A stretch of DNA of 64,000 nucleotides from Aequitasia blattaphilus (GTDB lineage: Bacteria; Bacillota; Clostridia; Lachnospirales; Lachnospiraceae), in the NCBI RefSeq assembly GCF_024721305.1, contig NZ_JAMXOD010000008.1:58739-122738 (forward strand). The letters are read 5' to 3'. The first letter of the stretch is position 1. Every line of letters begins with the position of its first letter. Below are positions 52,090 to 61,212 of the stretch, piece after piece. Under the pieces are notes generated by a model. That model did not search any database, was not told where the DNA came from, and saw nothing but the letters and a program-made list of their open reading frames with translations. The translations under genes were made by a program, and so were the position numbers.

Positions 52090-53205
52090 AATCCCCATAA
52101 GATTTCGACCAATGGCATTAAGTTAATAAAATCTCACACTTATGAGGATGCAGTCATTTTCAAACGCAAAGAAGCTGGTGAAAATAAAGCACTAACTGAA
52201 ATGGTAGACAGATCAGCTTTGCAGGGAAATGTAATTGTGATTGCAGATAGAGGATATGAGGCATACAACAACATGGCTTATATCCAAGAAAAAGGATGGT
52301 TTTATCTAATACGAGTGAAAGATTTTAACAGGTATTCATCTGGTATTCTACATGGTTTGGAGTTGCCAGATACTGAGGAATTCGATGAGTATATAGATTT
52401 AAAAATAACTCGGAAACAGACTAATGAAATGAAAAAACTTTTTGAGCAAAGAAATCACTATAGACGAATCGCTCATAATAAACCATTTGACTATCTACCT
52501 GTTAAAAGCAAAAAATCTGATCCTACCATACTTTATAATTTGCCATTTCGTATTGTACGCTTTCCAATATCACAGAATTCTTACGAAGTTGTAGTCACCA
52601 ATCTGGATACAGATGAATTTCCTGCGGATACCCTGAAACAACTGTATGGTATGCGATGGGGAATTGAAACTTCATTCAGAGATTTGAAATATACGGTAGG
52701 ATTACTTCATTTTCACTCAAAAAAGGTGGAATACATACTTCAAGAAATCTTTGCACGGTTAATCATGTATAACTTTTCAGAATTGATTACCTCACATGTA
52801 GTCATTGAAAAGAAAGATAGAAAATATGAATATAAAGTCAATTTTTCTGTCGCAGTACATATATGTCGTGAATTTCTAATTAGTATAAATATCCCACCTG
52901 ATATTGAATCACTTATTGCAAGATATATAACGCCCATTCGACCTGGACGTTCAAGGCCTCGTGAAATGAAATCCAAACAAGCAATAAGTTTCATGTATAG
53001 AATAGCATAGATTTTTGAATAGATATATCACTTTTTTGACAAGGGAACGCTCTTGTCTATTTGTCACGTCCTTAAATCCACAAAAAATTCATCAGCTTAA
53101 ATCAAAGGGAAAAGAAAAGAGAAATTAATATCACAAACAATACTAACTTCTCTTTAAACCTCTTAACTTAATGCCATTGAGATTTCGACTATGGGGATTT
53201 TGTAT
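52090..53205. mobile_element. Internally deleted IS4-type insertion sequence
   Basis: An imperfect 39-bp inverted repeat bounds the element (52088-52126 and 53165-53203). Outer parts AAAATCCCCATA and AATGGCATTAAGTTAA match as inverted copies, but the central 10-11 bp (AGATTTCGAC) is in the same orientation in both. Only the C-terminal half of the transposase lies between them. The left repeat joins the transposase coding part within about 15 bp, so an internal deletion removed the first half of the gene. The remaining 53011-53165 is non-coding. Confidence 0.75.
52139..53010 (+). pseudogene. IS4-family transposase, N-terminal half missing
   Basis: The frame encodes VIADRGYEAYNN (second catalytic Asp region) and YGMRWGIETSFRDLKYTVGL, the Y-R-E-K signature with the catalytic Glu. 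The first catalytic Asp and DNA-binding part are absent. The protein as it stands could not transpose. Homology appears to start near TYEDAVI at 52139; the few codons before it are inverted-repeat sequence. Confidence 0.85.
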
Positions 53206-53223
53206 AGGCAAAAAAGTTGAGGA

Positions 53224-53871
53224 TTAATTAATTTGAACATTTTCCTCTCTAACAAGTTCACGTTTAAAGGTTTCAAAATATTCATTCCAATCATCAGAGG
53301 ATGCATTGGGGTTTTCTTGATAATACAAATCCATTAGGGAGGATACATATTTTTCGATTGGCAAATTTTTCTCATAAACTTTTTTTTGGTAATCCCAATA
53401 AGCTTCTTCGTTATCGAAATGTTTGATGATTTCTTCCGCCTGTTGTTTGGATTCGGTACTCGCATTTTCACCAATTAATATATCTTTCAGTTCTTGAATC
53501 TTTTCCAGCACTTCACCGTCTGAACATAAGTACCCATTCTGAAGTGCTTGATAATACAGCGATTCACGTTGAGTCACATGTTCATATGCCGCTTCAGTCG
53601 CTATTTCATCAGTCATTCCCGCTATAGAAAAGAATATCTTTGCTTGTGCAATGTCCTCTGATGTTACTATTATATGATTTCCTTTTGCGTATGATTTCTT
53701 TTTCGTTGAACGGCTTCGGAATTTTGGGTTTGTATTCTGAGTTGCTAAATATTCCCCCCATGAATCCAGCTCTTTATTGCTTTTTGTCTCATCAGCTACT
53801 GAATTTAAGTACATTGCTGAGAATAATAGGAATATAGCTGCAAACGATAGTAATCTCTTTTTGAATTTCAT
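53224..53871 (-). CDS. Secreted protein of unknown function
   Basis: The 215-residue protein has an N-terminal signal peptide (KKRLLSFAAIFLLFSAMYLNS) and no lipobox. The body is helical and charged. Residues 80-140 (TDEIATEAAYEHVTQRESLY, then CSDGEVLEKIQELKD) weakly resemble the N-terminal helical domain of SurA/PrsA-type foldases, but no rotamase domain follows. It lies 10 nt after the choline-binding-repeat gene and is probably co-transcribed. I do not assign a function. Confidence 0.65.
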   Translation of the reverse strand: MKFKKRLLSFAAIFLLFSAMYLNSVADETKSNKELDSWGEYLATQNTNPKFRSRSTKKKSYAKGNHIIVTSEDIAQAKIFFSIAGMTDEIATEAAYEHVTQRESLYYQALQNGYLCSDGEVLEKIQELKDILIGENASTESKQQAEEIIKHFDNEEAYWDYQKKVYEKNLPIEKYVSSLMDLYYQENPNASSDDWNEYFETFKRELVREENVQIN

Positions 53872-53880
53872 ATTTTCCTC

Positions 53881-55026
53881 CTATTTTGTATTTAGACTTT
53901 GACTTGTTGACATACCTTTAGATGGTACAAGTGCACTACTACAGAATATTACCGCACGTAGCACTCCCGTTATTCCTGCGTTATTTGCATATATTACTCT
54001 TTCGGTATTTTTTAGTCCATAACCGCTTAACCATTGTGATGAATCAAATATTATACTAAGATCACTATACTTACTGAAATTTCTCCCGTTTGAGTGATTG
54101 ATAGTACCCATATGAACAGATGGTGTTGATGTCGCACCTGATACGTTGTATAAGACCGAAGCATCTCTTTCAAGAAAATGAGAGCTTGAACCTGCTTTTA
54201 TATAATTTTCTTGGTATATCAATTCTGCTGTAGCCGTTGACCATCCTCCCTCAGGAACGGCGAATGTGAATGTTTGTCTCTTTCTTGAGACTTTCATTTT
54301 CCGTTCAACCATAGAACCACTAGAATTAAAATAGTATAAAACACCTGAGATAGTGTGCCACCCTGTCAGCATAGAACCACTAGAGTTAAAATAGTACCAG
54401 GCCGCACCTTGCTGTAACCATCCTATGCGCATGGCACCACTTGCAGAAAGGTAATACCAAGTCGTCCCTTGCTGTAGCCAGCCAATGTGCATAGAGCCAC
54501 TGGAATTAAAGTAGTACCATGTAACTCCTATTTGTCTCCAGCCTGTGTGCATTGCTCCGCTCGCATCTAAATAGTACCATGCACCAGAGACATAACGCCA
54601 CCCTACACACATATACCCTAAATTATCAAAATAGTACCATTTTCCAGCAATGAACTCCCAACCATTAATCGTATAATTTCCATTGCTATGTCTATACCAC
54701 CAACGCCCAACATTACTATCAAATATCCACTGATTTTTAATAGTAATGTTTCTTATAGACTTAACATTTGATTCATCTGTCTCTGAATCTGTGTTTGATA
54801 TAATTGTGTTTTTTTCTTCTAAATTGCTATTTGACATATTTTCCTCTTCAGTTAAACCATACTCATCTTCACCCGTTCTTTTGTCTTCCTTAAGCTCCTC
54901 ATCTGTATCAGTGGTTTTTGTGGATACAGGTGGTACAGTTTCTTCCGCAAATACATATCTAGCATTTTCGCATAATAGTGAAATACATAAAATAAGTAAA
55001 TAAAACCTTTTCTTTTTTTGAACCAT
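53881..55026 (-). CDS. Secreted protein with cell-wall-binding (GW/YY) repeats
   Basis: The 381-residue protein has a signal peptide ending near YVFA, a 60-residue acidic Ser/Glu/Asp linker and about eight 20-residue repeats (residues 105-255) of the form GWxxxxGxWYYFNSSGSMxx. These are the CW_binding_1/choline-binding type, which attach proteins to teichoic acids. The C-terminal 130 residues match no family I can name and may be the active part (FTFAVPEGGWSTATAELIYQ). DNA encoding the repeats is itself repetitive at 54300-54720. Confidence 0.82.
   Translation of the reverse strand: MVQKKKRFYLLILCISLLCENARYVFAEETVPPVSTKTTDTDEELKEDKRTGEDEYGLTEEENMSNSNLEEKNTIISNTDSETDESNVKSIRNITIKNQWIFDSNVGRWWYRHSNGNYTINGWEFIAGKWYYFDNLGYMCVGWRYVSGAWYYLDASGAMHTGWRQIGVTWYYFNSSGSMHIGWLQQGTTWYYLSASGAMRIGWLQQGAAWYYFNSSGSMLTGWHTISGVLYYFNSSGSMVERKMKVSRKRQTFTFAVPEGGWSTATAELIYQENYIKAGSSSHFLERDASVLYNVSGATSTPSVHMGTINHSNGRNFSKYSDLSIIFDSSQWLSGYGLKNTERVIYANNAGITGVLRAVIFCSSALVPSKGMSTSQSLNTK
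54300..54720 (-). repeat. Coding tandem repeats of about 60 bp
   Basis: Words such as ATAGAACCACTAGA and TAAAATAGTACCA recur roughly every 60 bp. They encode the 20-residue cell-wall-binding repeats of the gene at 53881-55026. Confidence 0.85.
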
Positions 55027-55167
55027 TTTTTACTCCTTTCATAATATTATTCATTTATTATAGCAAATAATACTTCCAACTCGTACTATAGTCAAGTGTT
55101 TTCAGATATTTGAAATTAATCAGTAGTTTTTTTGGGAAATAATATATAAGCCCAAATATTATCGTTC

Positions 55168-55199
55168 AATTTAAGCAGTTTCCTCTCTAACAAGTCCAC
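55168..55199 (-). pseudogene. Relic of the 3' end of a paralogue of the 53224 gene
   Basis: About 28 of 32 bases match the end of the gene at 53224-53871. Reading the minus strand gives LVREETA and a stop, against LVREENVQIN in the intact copy. Upstream sequence does not align, so only the last codons survive. Confidence 0.55.
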
Positions 55200-55273
55200 A
55201 TCAGAGTGGTTGACTCTTAGTGAGATTTTGTTTACTCCTCTTTATACCTACGGTCGATGTATGACAGCAAAGC

Positions 55274-55322
55274 AAAAAGGAACCGAATTTCTTATTTTAT
55301 AAGAATTTCAATTCCTTTTTCA
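55274..55322. terminator. Bidirectional terminator
   Basis: AAAAAGGAA and TTCCTTTTT close a longer stem containing GAATTTCTTAT/ATAAGAATTTC with small mismatches. It lies in the 479-nt gap between secreted-protein genes. The remainder of the gap holds the relic at 55168 and an unassigned open stretch at 55369-55497. Confidence 0.8.
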
Positions 55323-55368
55323 CTCTAGCACAGTATATTTTATTTTCTGTCAACCCTTCATCGCAGTT

Positions 55369-55497
55369 ATGCAGTCAGAATTTCGATAAGTCCTCCTTCC
55401 AGAGCCTTCGGGAGATTTAGTGTAAGAATCGAGGCCACTGCTCCTCGTTCTAACCGTTTAATAGTATTTAAAATATCTACTTTTGAAAACTGTTTCT
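55369..55497 (-). other. Unassigned 43-codon open stretch without a start
   Basis: On the minus strand a frame runs 43 codons from just after a TAA (EKQFSKVDILNTIKRLERG ...) to a stop at LTA. No start codon or ribosome site is present. It looks like the tail of a degraded gene, but I cannot name the family. Confidence 0.3.
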
Positions 55498-55505
55498 CTT
55501 ATCCT

Positions 55506-56402
55506 TTAGTTCTTCTTTTTACGTATAAGAAAACCACAACCAACAAAAAGTATTATCCCTAGCCCTCCTAAAAGAATCCACTTCCTTTCAACTCCAATAG
55601 AAACTGAATTTAGCGCTTCTGAAATATGTACAACCAACGAACCACGTTCAAATGCATTAGATAGCTCCATTGCTTGACTAAAATCAAATACTCCTGCTTC
55701 CAAATCATTCTTTTCAAAGAATCTCTTACTCTTCCTTATTTTTTCCACATTTTCTTTCTCCATGAGTGGATATGGTTCATTAAGACTAAGTACATTTTCA
55801 GCTTTTTGATTATGAAACGTAATTCCTACTCCATAGTGAAATCCTGGTATTGATTCTACAATAACTGCCTCTTCACATTCAACCTGTTGACCAACCTCCT
55901 CTAAAGTTTCTGACAAATAGTGTCTAACACCTATGCTGACACCTTGACACACCCACTTTCCCATGTTACTTTCATATTCAGCAATCTGTTCTTCTGACAA
56001 TACTAGTTTTTCCTTATTCGTTAAAGGCTCTCTATGTTTCCCATAAGTAAGTTCCAACTTATTTCCATTGACTTCAACTGGAAGACTCCAAAAGTAATCA
56101 CTTTTCTCAATATATTCCTTAATGATTTCTGCATCATTGGTTCCCGCATTTTCTATACCTGTATCTACATATACTTTATACATTCTTGAATAATCCAGCT
56201 GAACATCACTTTCACTTATCTCATCAAAGTATTCCATGCCATAACCGCTTTGCAACATATCCATAGCGTCCTCTTCTATATCCAAAATATTTTGATACTC
56301 TTCACATTCCTGAACCTTCTCCAGATAGACGCCATCATTCGTTGCTTCACTTTGAAAAGCATATAAAAGCCAAAGCAAAACAATTGGAATTATTTTTTTC
56401 AT
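55506..56402 (-). CDS. Membrane-anchored extracellular protein of unknown function
   Basis: The 298-residue protein has an N-terminal signal peptide (MKKIIPIVLLWLLYAFQSEA), an acidic ectodomain and a C-terminal helix with basic tail (WILLGGLGIILFVGCGFLIRKKKN, two parts). The C-terminal layout resembles a sortase anchor, but no LPxTG motif precedes it. It is therefore probably a single-pass membrane protein. A lipoprotein gene of unknown function lies 79 nt upstream on the same strand. No family recognised. Confidence 0.65.
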   Translation of the reverse strand: MKKIIPIVLLWLLYAFQSEATNDGVYLEKVQECEEYQNILDIEEDAMDMLQSGYGMEYFDEISESDVQLDYSRMYKVYVDTGIENAGTNDAEIIKEYIEKSDYFWSLPVEVNGNKLELTYGKHREPLTNKEKLVLSEEQIAEYESNMGKWVCQGVSIGVRHYLSETLEEVGQQVECEEAVIVESIPGFHYGVGITFHNQKAENVLSLNEPYPLMEKENVEKIRKSKRFFEKNDLEAGVFDFSQAMELSNAFERGSLVVHISEALNSVSIGVERKWILLGGLGIILFVGCGFLIRKKKN

Positions 56403-56480
56403 GTTCTCCTCCTACCTCCTATTCCCACGAAACAGGAAACTATTAACTTTCACCTTTTACACTTCTTTATACGCAAACGA

Positions 56481-57128
56481 CTACTCTATGGCATCATCCG
56501 AAACAAATCTTTTTCTATCATCAATTACCTGCACATCAACACTTCTTTTTATTTCATCTTCTATGTTGTTGGCTTGCTCACTCGATATGAAGCTTCTCGT
56601 TGTCGTAATTTCTTTTTGATTATCATCTAACGGAATCGTAGAATTCGGACCACCAACAATATTCGTTCCCTCCTGTTCCGCTTGAATAAAGAAAACATAT
56701 CGATTACCTTCTATCGGCAAAACATCATCACTGAAAAGATAACATTTAGTTCCATCTTCCGAAAGTCCAGCCATTTTTTTTATCTTTATATTACGATCAG
56801 CAGGAATATTTCCTTTGATGCTTTCTTCAACATATACTAAATAATTCGAAAATGGAATTCCCTCCATTTTAATTGTTCCATCTTCCTGTCTCACTTCTGT
56901 GACTGATTCATACTCTACTAAAAGTTCTTCAACCACTTTTCCAACAATCACGTAATCTGCAAAACCGATTAATTCAGGGTAAGAATTCGTATCAAAAGAA
57001 AACATCCCTTCTCCAACTACAAGCTCCGGTAAAGTTTTTTCTTCTACTTCTGCTGTCGTAATATCTTTCTTTGACTCACATCCCACTAAAATGAAACAAC
57101 ATATAAATAACAAAAATATTTTTTTCAT
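56481..57128 (-). CDS. Lipoprotein of unknown function
   Basis: The 215-residue protein starts MKKIFLLFICCFILVGCESK, with the lipobox LVGC. The mature part has FADYVIVGKVVEE, then YLVYVEESIKGN and GNRYVFFIQAE, a beta-rich pattern seen in several Firmicute lipoproteins of unknown role. The frame opens at 57143, but the ATG at 57128 has AGGAGAGCTT at close spacing. The end of the IS3 element lies 81 nt upstream. Confidence 0.72.
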   Translation of the reverse strand: MKKIFLLFICCFILVGCESKKDITTAEVEEKTLPELVVGEGMFSFDTNSYPELIGFADYVIVGKVVEELLVEYESVTEVRQEDGTIKMEGIPFSNYLVYVEESIKGNIPADRNIKIKKMAGLSEDGTKCYLFSDDVLPIEGNRYVFFIQAEQEGTNIVGGPNSTIPLDDNQKEITTTRSFISSEQANNIEDEIKRSVDVQVIDDRKRFVSDDAIE

Positions 57129-57251
57129 AAGCTCTCCTATCAATATCTACTATATGACATGTCGTATGATTTTCGATCATTATTACTCAAGGGTCCTTAA
57201 ACTCAAGGGTGGATCTACGTCAATACATTGGACACAAAAAGTTGATTTTTT

Positions 57252-58115
57252 TCATGCAGCCTGAATAGCTTCATCCTCTATTTGCTGAGGTGTTTTATAT
57301 CCAAGTGCACTGTGAATCCGTTGGCGATTATACCAGGATTCTATATATTCAAAGATTGCCATACGGCATTCTTCAAAGTCTTGGTAAGTGTGGAGATATA
57401 TTTCCTCTTTCTTCATTACAGAGTGAAAGGATTCGATACATGCGTTATCGTATGGATTACCTTTTCTACTAAATGAGTGAACAAATCCATTTGATCGCAT
57501 ATATTTCTCGAACAAATCACTGGTATATTGGCTCCCTAAATCACTATGCAAAATAATCCCATCCGTATCAGATACATTTAAACACGCATTTTTTACAGCC
57601 TCAAGTGCGAGGTCAGCAGTCATGCTTTTACCATAAGCATAACCTATTATTTTACGATCATAAAGATCCATGACAGATGCCAAATATGTCCATCCTTCCT
57701 TCAGCACATGGATATAGGTGATATCTGTAACCCACTTTTGGTTAATTGTTTCAGCTTTGAAATTACGGTTTAGAACATTTTCTTTATCATCAGGAACTTT
57801 GCCCTGATTCGCCTTGTGGTTATATTTTTTGACTACAACAGAGCGGAGAGCCTGGTGCTGCATATGACGCTGTACTCGCTTGATACTACAAGGAACACCA
57901 TTATCGTTAAGCTTGCGACATATCTTGACAGCACCATAACGCTTTTTGTTTTCCTCAAAGCATTGCTTAACCTCTGACGCAAATTTTTTATATTCCTGTT
58001 CCTTACTTGAAGGTACATGAACCAGAGCCTCATAATAGGTGCTTCTTGCGAATTTTAAGGCCTTACACATTTGCTTGACGGTATATTTATTAAGATTGTT
58101 ATTGATAAAGGACAC
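57252..58115 (-). CDS. IS3-family transposase OrfB
   Basis: The protein has 287 residues from a GTG. It contains the HTH_21 region (KRYGAVKICRKLNDNGVPCS), then the integrase core with DDE residues in WVTDITYIH, LHSDLGSQYTSD and CIESFHSVMKKE. The frame is -1 relative to OrfA and continues open upstream to the slippery A-run, so a fused OrfAB is likely made by -1 frameshifting. All catalytic residues are intact. Confidence 0.93.
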   Translation of the reverse strand: MSFINNNLNKYTVKQMCKALKFARSTYYEALVHVPSSKEQEYKKFASEVKQCFEENKKRYGAVKICRKLNDNGVPCSIKRVQRHMQHQALRSVVVKKYNHKANQGKVPDDKENVLNRNFKAETINQKWVTDITYIHVLKEGWTYLASVMDLYDRKIIGYAYGKSMTADLALEAVKNACLNVSDTDGIILHSDLGSQYTSDLFEKYMRSNGFVHSFSRKGNPYDNACIESFHSVMKKEEIYLHTYQDFEECRMAIFEYIESWYNRQRIHSALGYKTPQQIEDEAIQAA

Positions 58116-58123
58116 GTACTCTG

Positions 58124-58402
58124 TTATCGATCTTTTGCGAATATGGCAGTAGCTTTTTTTAATATTTCATTCTCAATTTCAAGGTCTCTCATTTTCTTTT
58201 GAAGTGCTTTATATTCCTTCATAGAGATGGTTTCTGTCTCAGATACCTGAATGGGGCTTAAACTTCTTACCCAGTTTAGAATAGTTGATTTTGCCACGCC
58301 ATATTCGCTTGATAGTTGCGGGAATGAGTAATTCCCAGTATTGTACAAATCCACAAGTTGTTGTTTGAATTCTTGTGTGTACTTCTTTTGATTCTTTGCC
58401 AT
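58124..58402 (-). CDS. IS3-family transposase OrfA
   Basis: The 92-residue protein begins MAKNQKKYTQEFKQQLVDLY, the helix-turn-helix of IS3 OrfA (QLSSEYGVAKSTILNWVRS). A leucine-zipper end follows (LQKKMRDLEIENEILKKA). An AAAAAAAG run near the end is a good slippery site for the -1 shift into OrfB. Confidence 0.92.
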   Translation of the reverse strand: MAKNQKKYTQEFKQQLVDLYNTGNYSFPQLSSEYGVAKSTILNWVRSLSPIQVSETETISMKEYKALQKKMRDLEIENEILKKATAIFAKDR

Positions 58403-58480
58403 GTTGAACAGCTCCTTTACATTATGATATTGATTATAAGGTGTTCAACTTTTCGTGTCCATTCTTATATACTAGCACCA

Positions 58481-58557
58481 AAATTACGCATGACTGTTTT
58501 ACAAAAGCTATCAAATTGATGTTCAATAGTCTTTTCATAGTTAGAAATAGTTACCAT
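58481..58557 (-). pseudogene. 5' fragment of a conjugative-element sigma-70-like gene, cut by the IS
   Basis: An ATG at 58557 with GGGGGTGG upstream opens MVTISNYEKTIEHQFDSFCK, then TVMRN, and stops being gene-like at the IS3 tip. The start strongly resembles the small sigma-like regulators of Tn916/Tn1549-type elements. The rest of the gene is not present on the far side of the IS. The rest of the 58558-58913 gap has an inverted repeat (CCCCTTTCC/GGAAAGGGG) at 58567-58628, a small AACAGC hairpin near 58744, and the cadA terminator. Confidence 0.7.
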
Positions 58558-58796
58558 AAGAATCCACCCCCTTTCCGTTTGCAAGTGATTAATTAACCTT
58601 GCTTATTCCTATCACGGTGGAAAGGGGGGGAATCTTCGATAAAAACAAAAAAATACACACTTTTACCTCATGGCAAAAATGCGTATTCTTTCTATATCTA
58701 TATTTAATTGTTAGTTTTCTTTTTTTATCCCCTAACCAAAACATAACAGCACCTCTATAAAAGCTACCGCTGTTTTGGAAAAATTAACAAATTAAG

Positions 58797-58895
58797 AAAA
58801 AACAGATTACAATAGAAACTTCATGAAAAGCTACTTACAAAGCGGTAGTTTTTTTTTATTGCTTTGTAAGTTTCATTAGTTATTGTAATCTGTAA
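58797..58895 (-). terminator. Large terminator hairpin after cadA
   Basis: CAGATTACAATA and TATTGTAATCTG close a long inverted repeat with ACAAAGC/GCTTTGT inside. The minus strand ends in a T-run. It starts 19 nt past the cadA stop. Confidence 0.8.
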
Positions 58896-58913
58896 ATAAT
58901 TTTTAGTATATTA

Positions 58914-61037
58914 TTATTTTTTGACTTTCATTAATCTTAATCCATTTAATGTAACTAGTAATGTGGCACCCATATCAGCTACAATCGCAATCCATAATGT
59001 TAACCAACCTGGAAGCACTAATAGCAATGCTAGTAGTTTGATTCCAAGGGAGAAAGTTATATTTTGCTTAATTATTTTTAATGTCTTTCGACTAAGATTT
59101 ACAATGAATGGTAATTTCTTTAAGTCATCTCCCATTAAGGCAACATCGGCTGTTTCTAAAGCAGTATCAGTCCCAGCTCCTCCCATTGCTATTCCTACAG
59201 TAGAAGCAGCTAAGGCAGGGGCGTCATTTACTCCATCTCCAATCATAGCGACTTTACCGTATGTTTGTTTTAATTCTTTAATGTAAGTAAGTTTATCTTC
59301 TGGCATTAACTCTGCTTTTATATCAGAAACACCGATTTCTTTACCTATGAACTGTGCTGTGTCATTATTATCTCCTGTTAGCATAATAGTGTGAGCAATA
59401 CCTAATTTATGAAGTTGTGCAATAACTTCTTTACTAGATTCCCTAACTTCATCAGCTACAGCTATGATTGCTAAAATATTTGATTCTGTTCCAAATAGCA
59501 TAGCTGTTTTTCCTTGCTTTTGTAGTGATTGATATGTTTGAGAAATACTTTGAGATTTTTCTAAACTAGATTCAAAAAGTTTTGAGCTACCAATGTAATA
59601 GGTTATACCGTCTACATCACCCTTAACACCTTTACCAGTGATTGATGAAAAATTATCAATTTCTATTGACTTGTAATCGACATTATCAATCATAGCTTTT
59701 GAAATGATTGCAGAGGCAAGAGGGTGTTGTGACAAGGTTTCTAAAGCTGTAATAATTGAAAGTGATTTCTGTTCGTCCATATGTTCAGAATAAGGAATAA
59801 AATCAGTTACAACTGGTTTTCCTTTCGTCAATGTACCTGTCTTATCAAAAGCAATTGCTTGTAGTCCACCAATTTCTTCTAAGTAAATTCCACCTTTTAC
59901 AAGAACACCGTTTTTTGCTGAATTTCCAATTGCAGAAACGATAGATACTGGAGTAGAAATTACAAGTGAACAAGGACAACCTACAACCAGAAGAGATAAC
60001 CCTTGATATACCCATGTATCCCAATCTCCACCAAAGAATAGAGGAGGAACGACTACAACAAGCAGAGCAATAAGCATAATAGTAGGTGTATAATACTTCG
60101 CAAACTTATCTACAAACGCTTGAGCAGGTGCACGTTCGCCTTGTGCTTCCTCAACTAAGTGTATAATCTTTGAGATTGTAGTATCTTCTACATGTTTAGT
60201 GACCTTTACTTCTAATAGTCCTTCTTCGTTTAATGTTCCAGCAAAAACTTCATCGTCAACTTTCTTTTCAACTGGAATAGATTCTCCAGTAATTGCGGAC
60301 TGATTAATTGCCGAATAACCTTTTATAACAATTCCATCCATAGCAATTTTTTGCCCTGGTTTTATAATCATGATATCTCCAATTTGAATATCACTGACCG
60401 CAATCATTTGTTCTACATCATCACGGCGTATTAATGCTTCTTTTGGAGCAATGTCCATTAGTGAACGAATGGACTGTCTTGCTTTATCCATAGAATATCG
60501 TTCTAATACTTCACTTAGTGCGAAAAGTATTACTACAATAGAACCCTCAGCCCATTCACCTATTATGGAAGCACCGATAATTGCTATAGTCATAAGTGAT
60601 TCCATTGTAAAGTCTAATTTAATTAAATTGGCGAATCCCTCTTTAAATAAATTAAATCCACCAACCACAATTGCAATAACATATAAGATAATAGTTGTTG
60701 TTGAATCTTCGCCACTAATATTCTGAGAAATAAAAGCTAATATAATAAAAATAATTGATACAACTAAATGCCAATTCTTTTTTAGAAAGGATTCTTTCTT
60801 TACTGGTGAGTTGGAATAATCTTTTTCATTAGTGATTCTTAGATTTTCAAATGCTCCTGCTTTTTCAATTTGACTAATGGAAGTTTCTCCATAAACTGAA
60901 ATCTTCCCTGCTCCAAAATTAACCTTTGCATCAGTCACGCCCTCAAGGTTTTTGACATTTTTTTCAAACTTTCCTGCACAATTTGTACAAGATAACCCGT
61001 CTACACGGTAAGTTGTTTGTTTACTTGCTTTACTCAT
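58914..61037 (-). CDS. cadA: Cadmium/zinc-exporting P-type ATPase CadA
   Basis: The 707-residue P1B-type ATPase has an N-terminal heavy-metal domain with GLSCTNC (Cys17, Cys20). Membrane helices, the transport motif CPCSLVIST near residue 353, phosphorylation site [11 protein letters not shown] near 397, SQHPLASAI and [10 protein letters not shown] follow. CPC with HP loop indicates Cd/Zn/Pb export. The ATG at 61037 has AAAAAAGGAGGAGCTTT; the frame opens 24 nt earlier. Two CadC-type operator sites lie just upstream. The arrangement with lspA and cadC resembles the Tn916-like cad locus described in Listeria. Confidence 0.94.
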   Translation of the reverse strand: MSKASKQTTYRVDGLSCTNCAGKFEKNVKNLEGVTDAKVNFGAGKISVYGETSISQIEKAGAFENLRITNEKDYSNSPVKKESFLKKNWHLVVSIIFIILAFISQNISGEDSTTTIILYVIAIVVGGFNLFKEGFANLIKLDFTMESLMTIAIIGASIIGEWAEGSIVVILFALSEVLERYSMDKARQSIRSLMDIAPKEALIRRDDVEQMIAVSDIQIGDIMIIKPGQKIAMDGIVIKGYSAINQSAITGESIPVEKKVDDEVFAGTLNEEGLLEVKVTKHVEDTTISKIIHLVEEAQGERAPAQAFVDKFAKYYTPTIMLIALLVVVVPPLFFGGDWDTWVYQGLSLLVVGCPCSLVISTPVSIVSAIGNSAKNGVLVKGGIYLEEIGGLQAIAFDKTGTLTKGKPVVTDFIPYSEHMDEQKSLSIITALETLSQHPLASAIISKAMIDNVDYKSIEIDNFSSITGKGVKGDVDGITYYIGSSKLFESSLEKSQSISQTYQSLQKQGKTAMLFGTESNILAIIAVADEVRESSKEVIAQLHKLGIAHTIMLTGDNNDTAQFIGKEIGVSDIKAELMPEDKLTYIKELKQTYGKVAMIGDGVNDAPALAASTVGIAMGGAGTDTALETADVALMGDDLKKLPFIVNLSRKTLKIIKQNITFSLGIKLLALLLVLPGWLTLWIAIVADMGATLLVTLNGLRLMKVKK

Positions 61038-61060
61038 AAAGCTCCTCCTTTTTTCAAACA

Positions 61061-61080
61061 CTCAAGTGTTTGTTTGAATA
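61061..61080. promoter_or_regulatory. CadC-type operator (site 1, cadA promoter)
   Basis: CTCAAGTGTTTGTTTGAATA fits the 20-bp consensus YTCAAGYRTKTGTTTGAATA shared with the sites at 61116 and 62764. Confidence 0.72.
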
Positions 61081-61115
61081 TTTACAAACACATAATATCA
61101 GATTCTGCAAAAACA

Positions 61116-61135
61116 TTCAAGCGTTTGTTTGAATA
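61116..61135. promoter_or_regulatory. CadC-type operator (site 2, divergent promoter region)
   Basis: TTCAAGCGTTTGTTTGAATA differs from site 3 at only two positions. It lies between cadA and the divergent lspA unit and could control both. Confidence 0.75.
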
Positions 61136-61160
61136 AAATTAATTTCATCAAAATTTGTTC

Positions 61161-61188
61161 TTGTCTTAAGGTAAGTAAATGTTATAAT
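61161..61188 (+). promoter_or_regulatory. Promoter of the small ORF-lspA unit
   Basis: TTGTCT, a 16-nt spacer and TATAAT lie 25 nt before the ATG at 61213. Operator site 2 is 26 nt upstream of the -35 box. Confidence 0.65.
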
Positions 61189-61212
61189 AGCAATTAAAAA
61201 AGGAGACATTAG

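Larger units (their letters stand above)
57210..58480 (-). mobile_element. Complete IS3-family insertion sequence (1,271 bp)
   Basis: Imperfect 36-bp terminal inverted repeats begin TGGATCTACG at 57210 and TGGTGCTAGT (minus strand) at 58480. Both share TGGACAC, then AAAAGTTGA, starting 19 bp from the tip. The outer tips are supported by a second copy at 63946. Two overlapping frames encode OrfA and OrfB. Flanks do not show a 3-4 bp target duplication (GGG against AAA), so the two sides were probably not neighbours when it inserted. Confidence 0.88.

Noticed and set aside
54300-54720. A regularly spaced repeat that might suggest a CRISPR array
   Set aside because: The repeats are in frame, encode 20-residue cell-wall-binding units, and vary in step with protein constraints. 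No cas genes are near.
57229-58461. IS3 boundaries placed at the TGGACAC motifs
   Set aside because: The second copy at 63946 shares another 19 bp outside this motif, and both ends start TGG at the same distance, so the true tips are 57210 and 58480.
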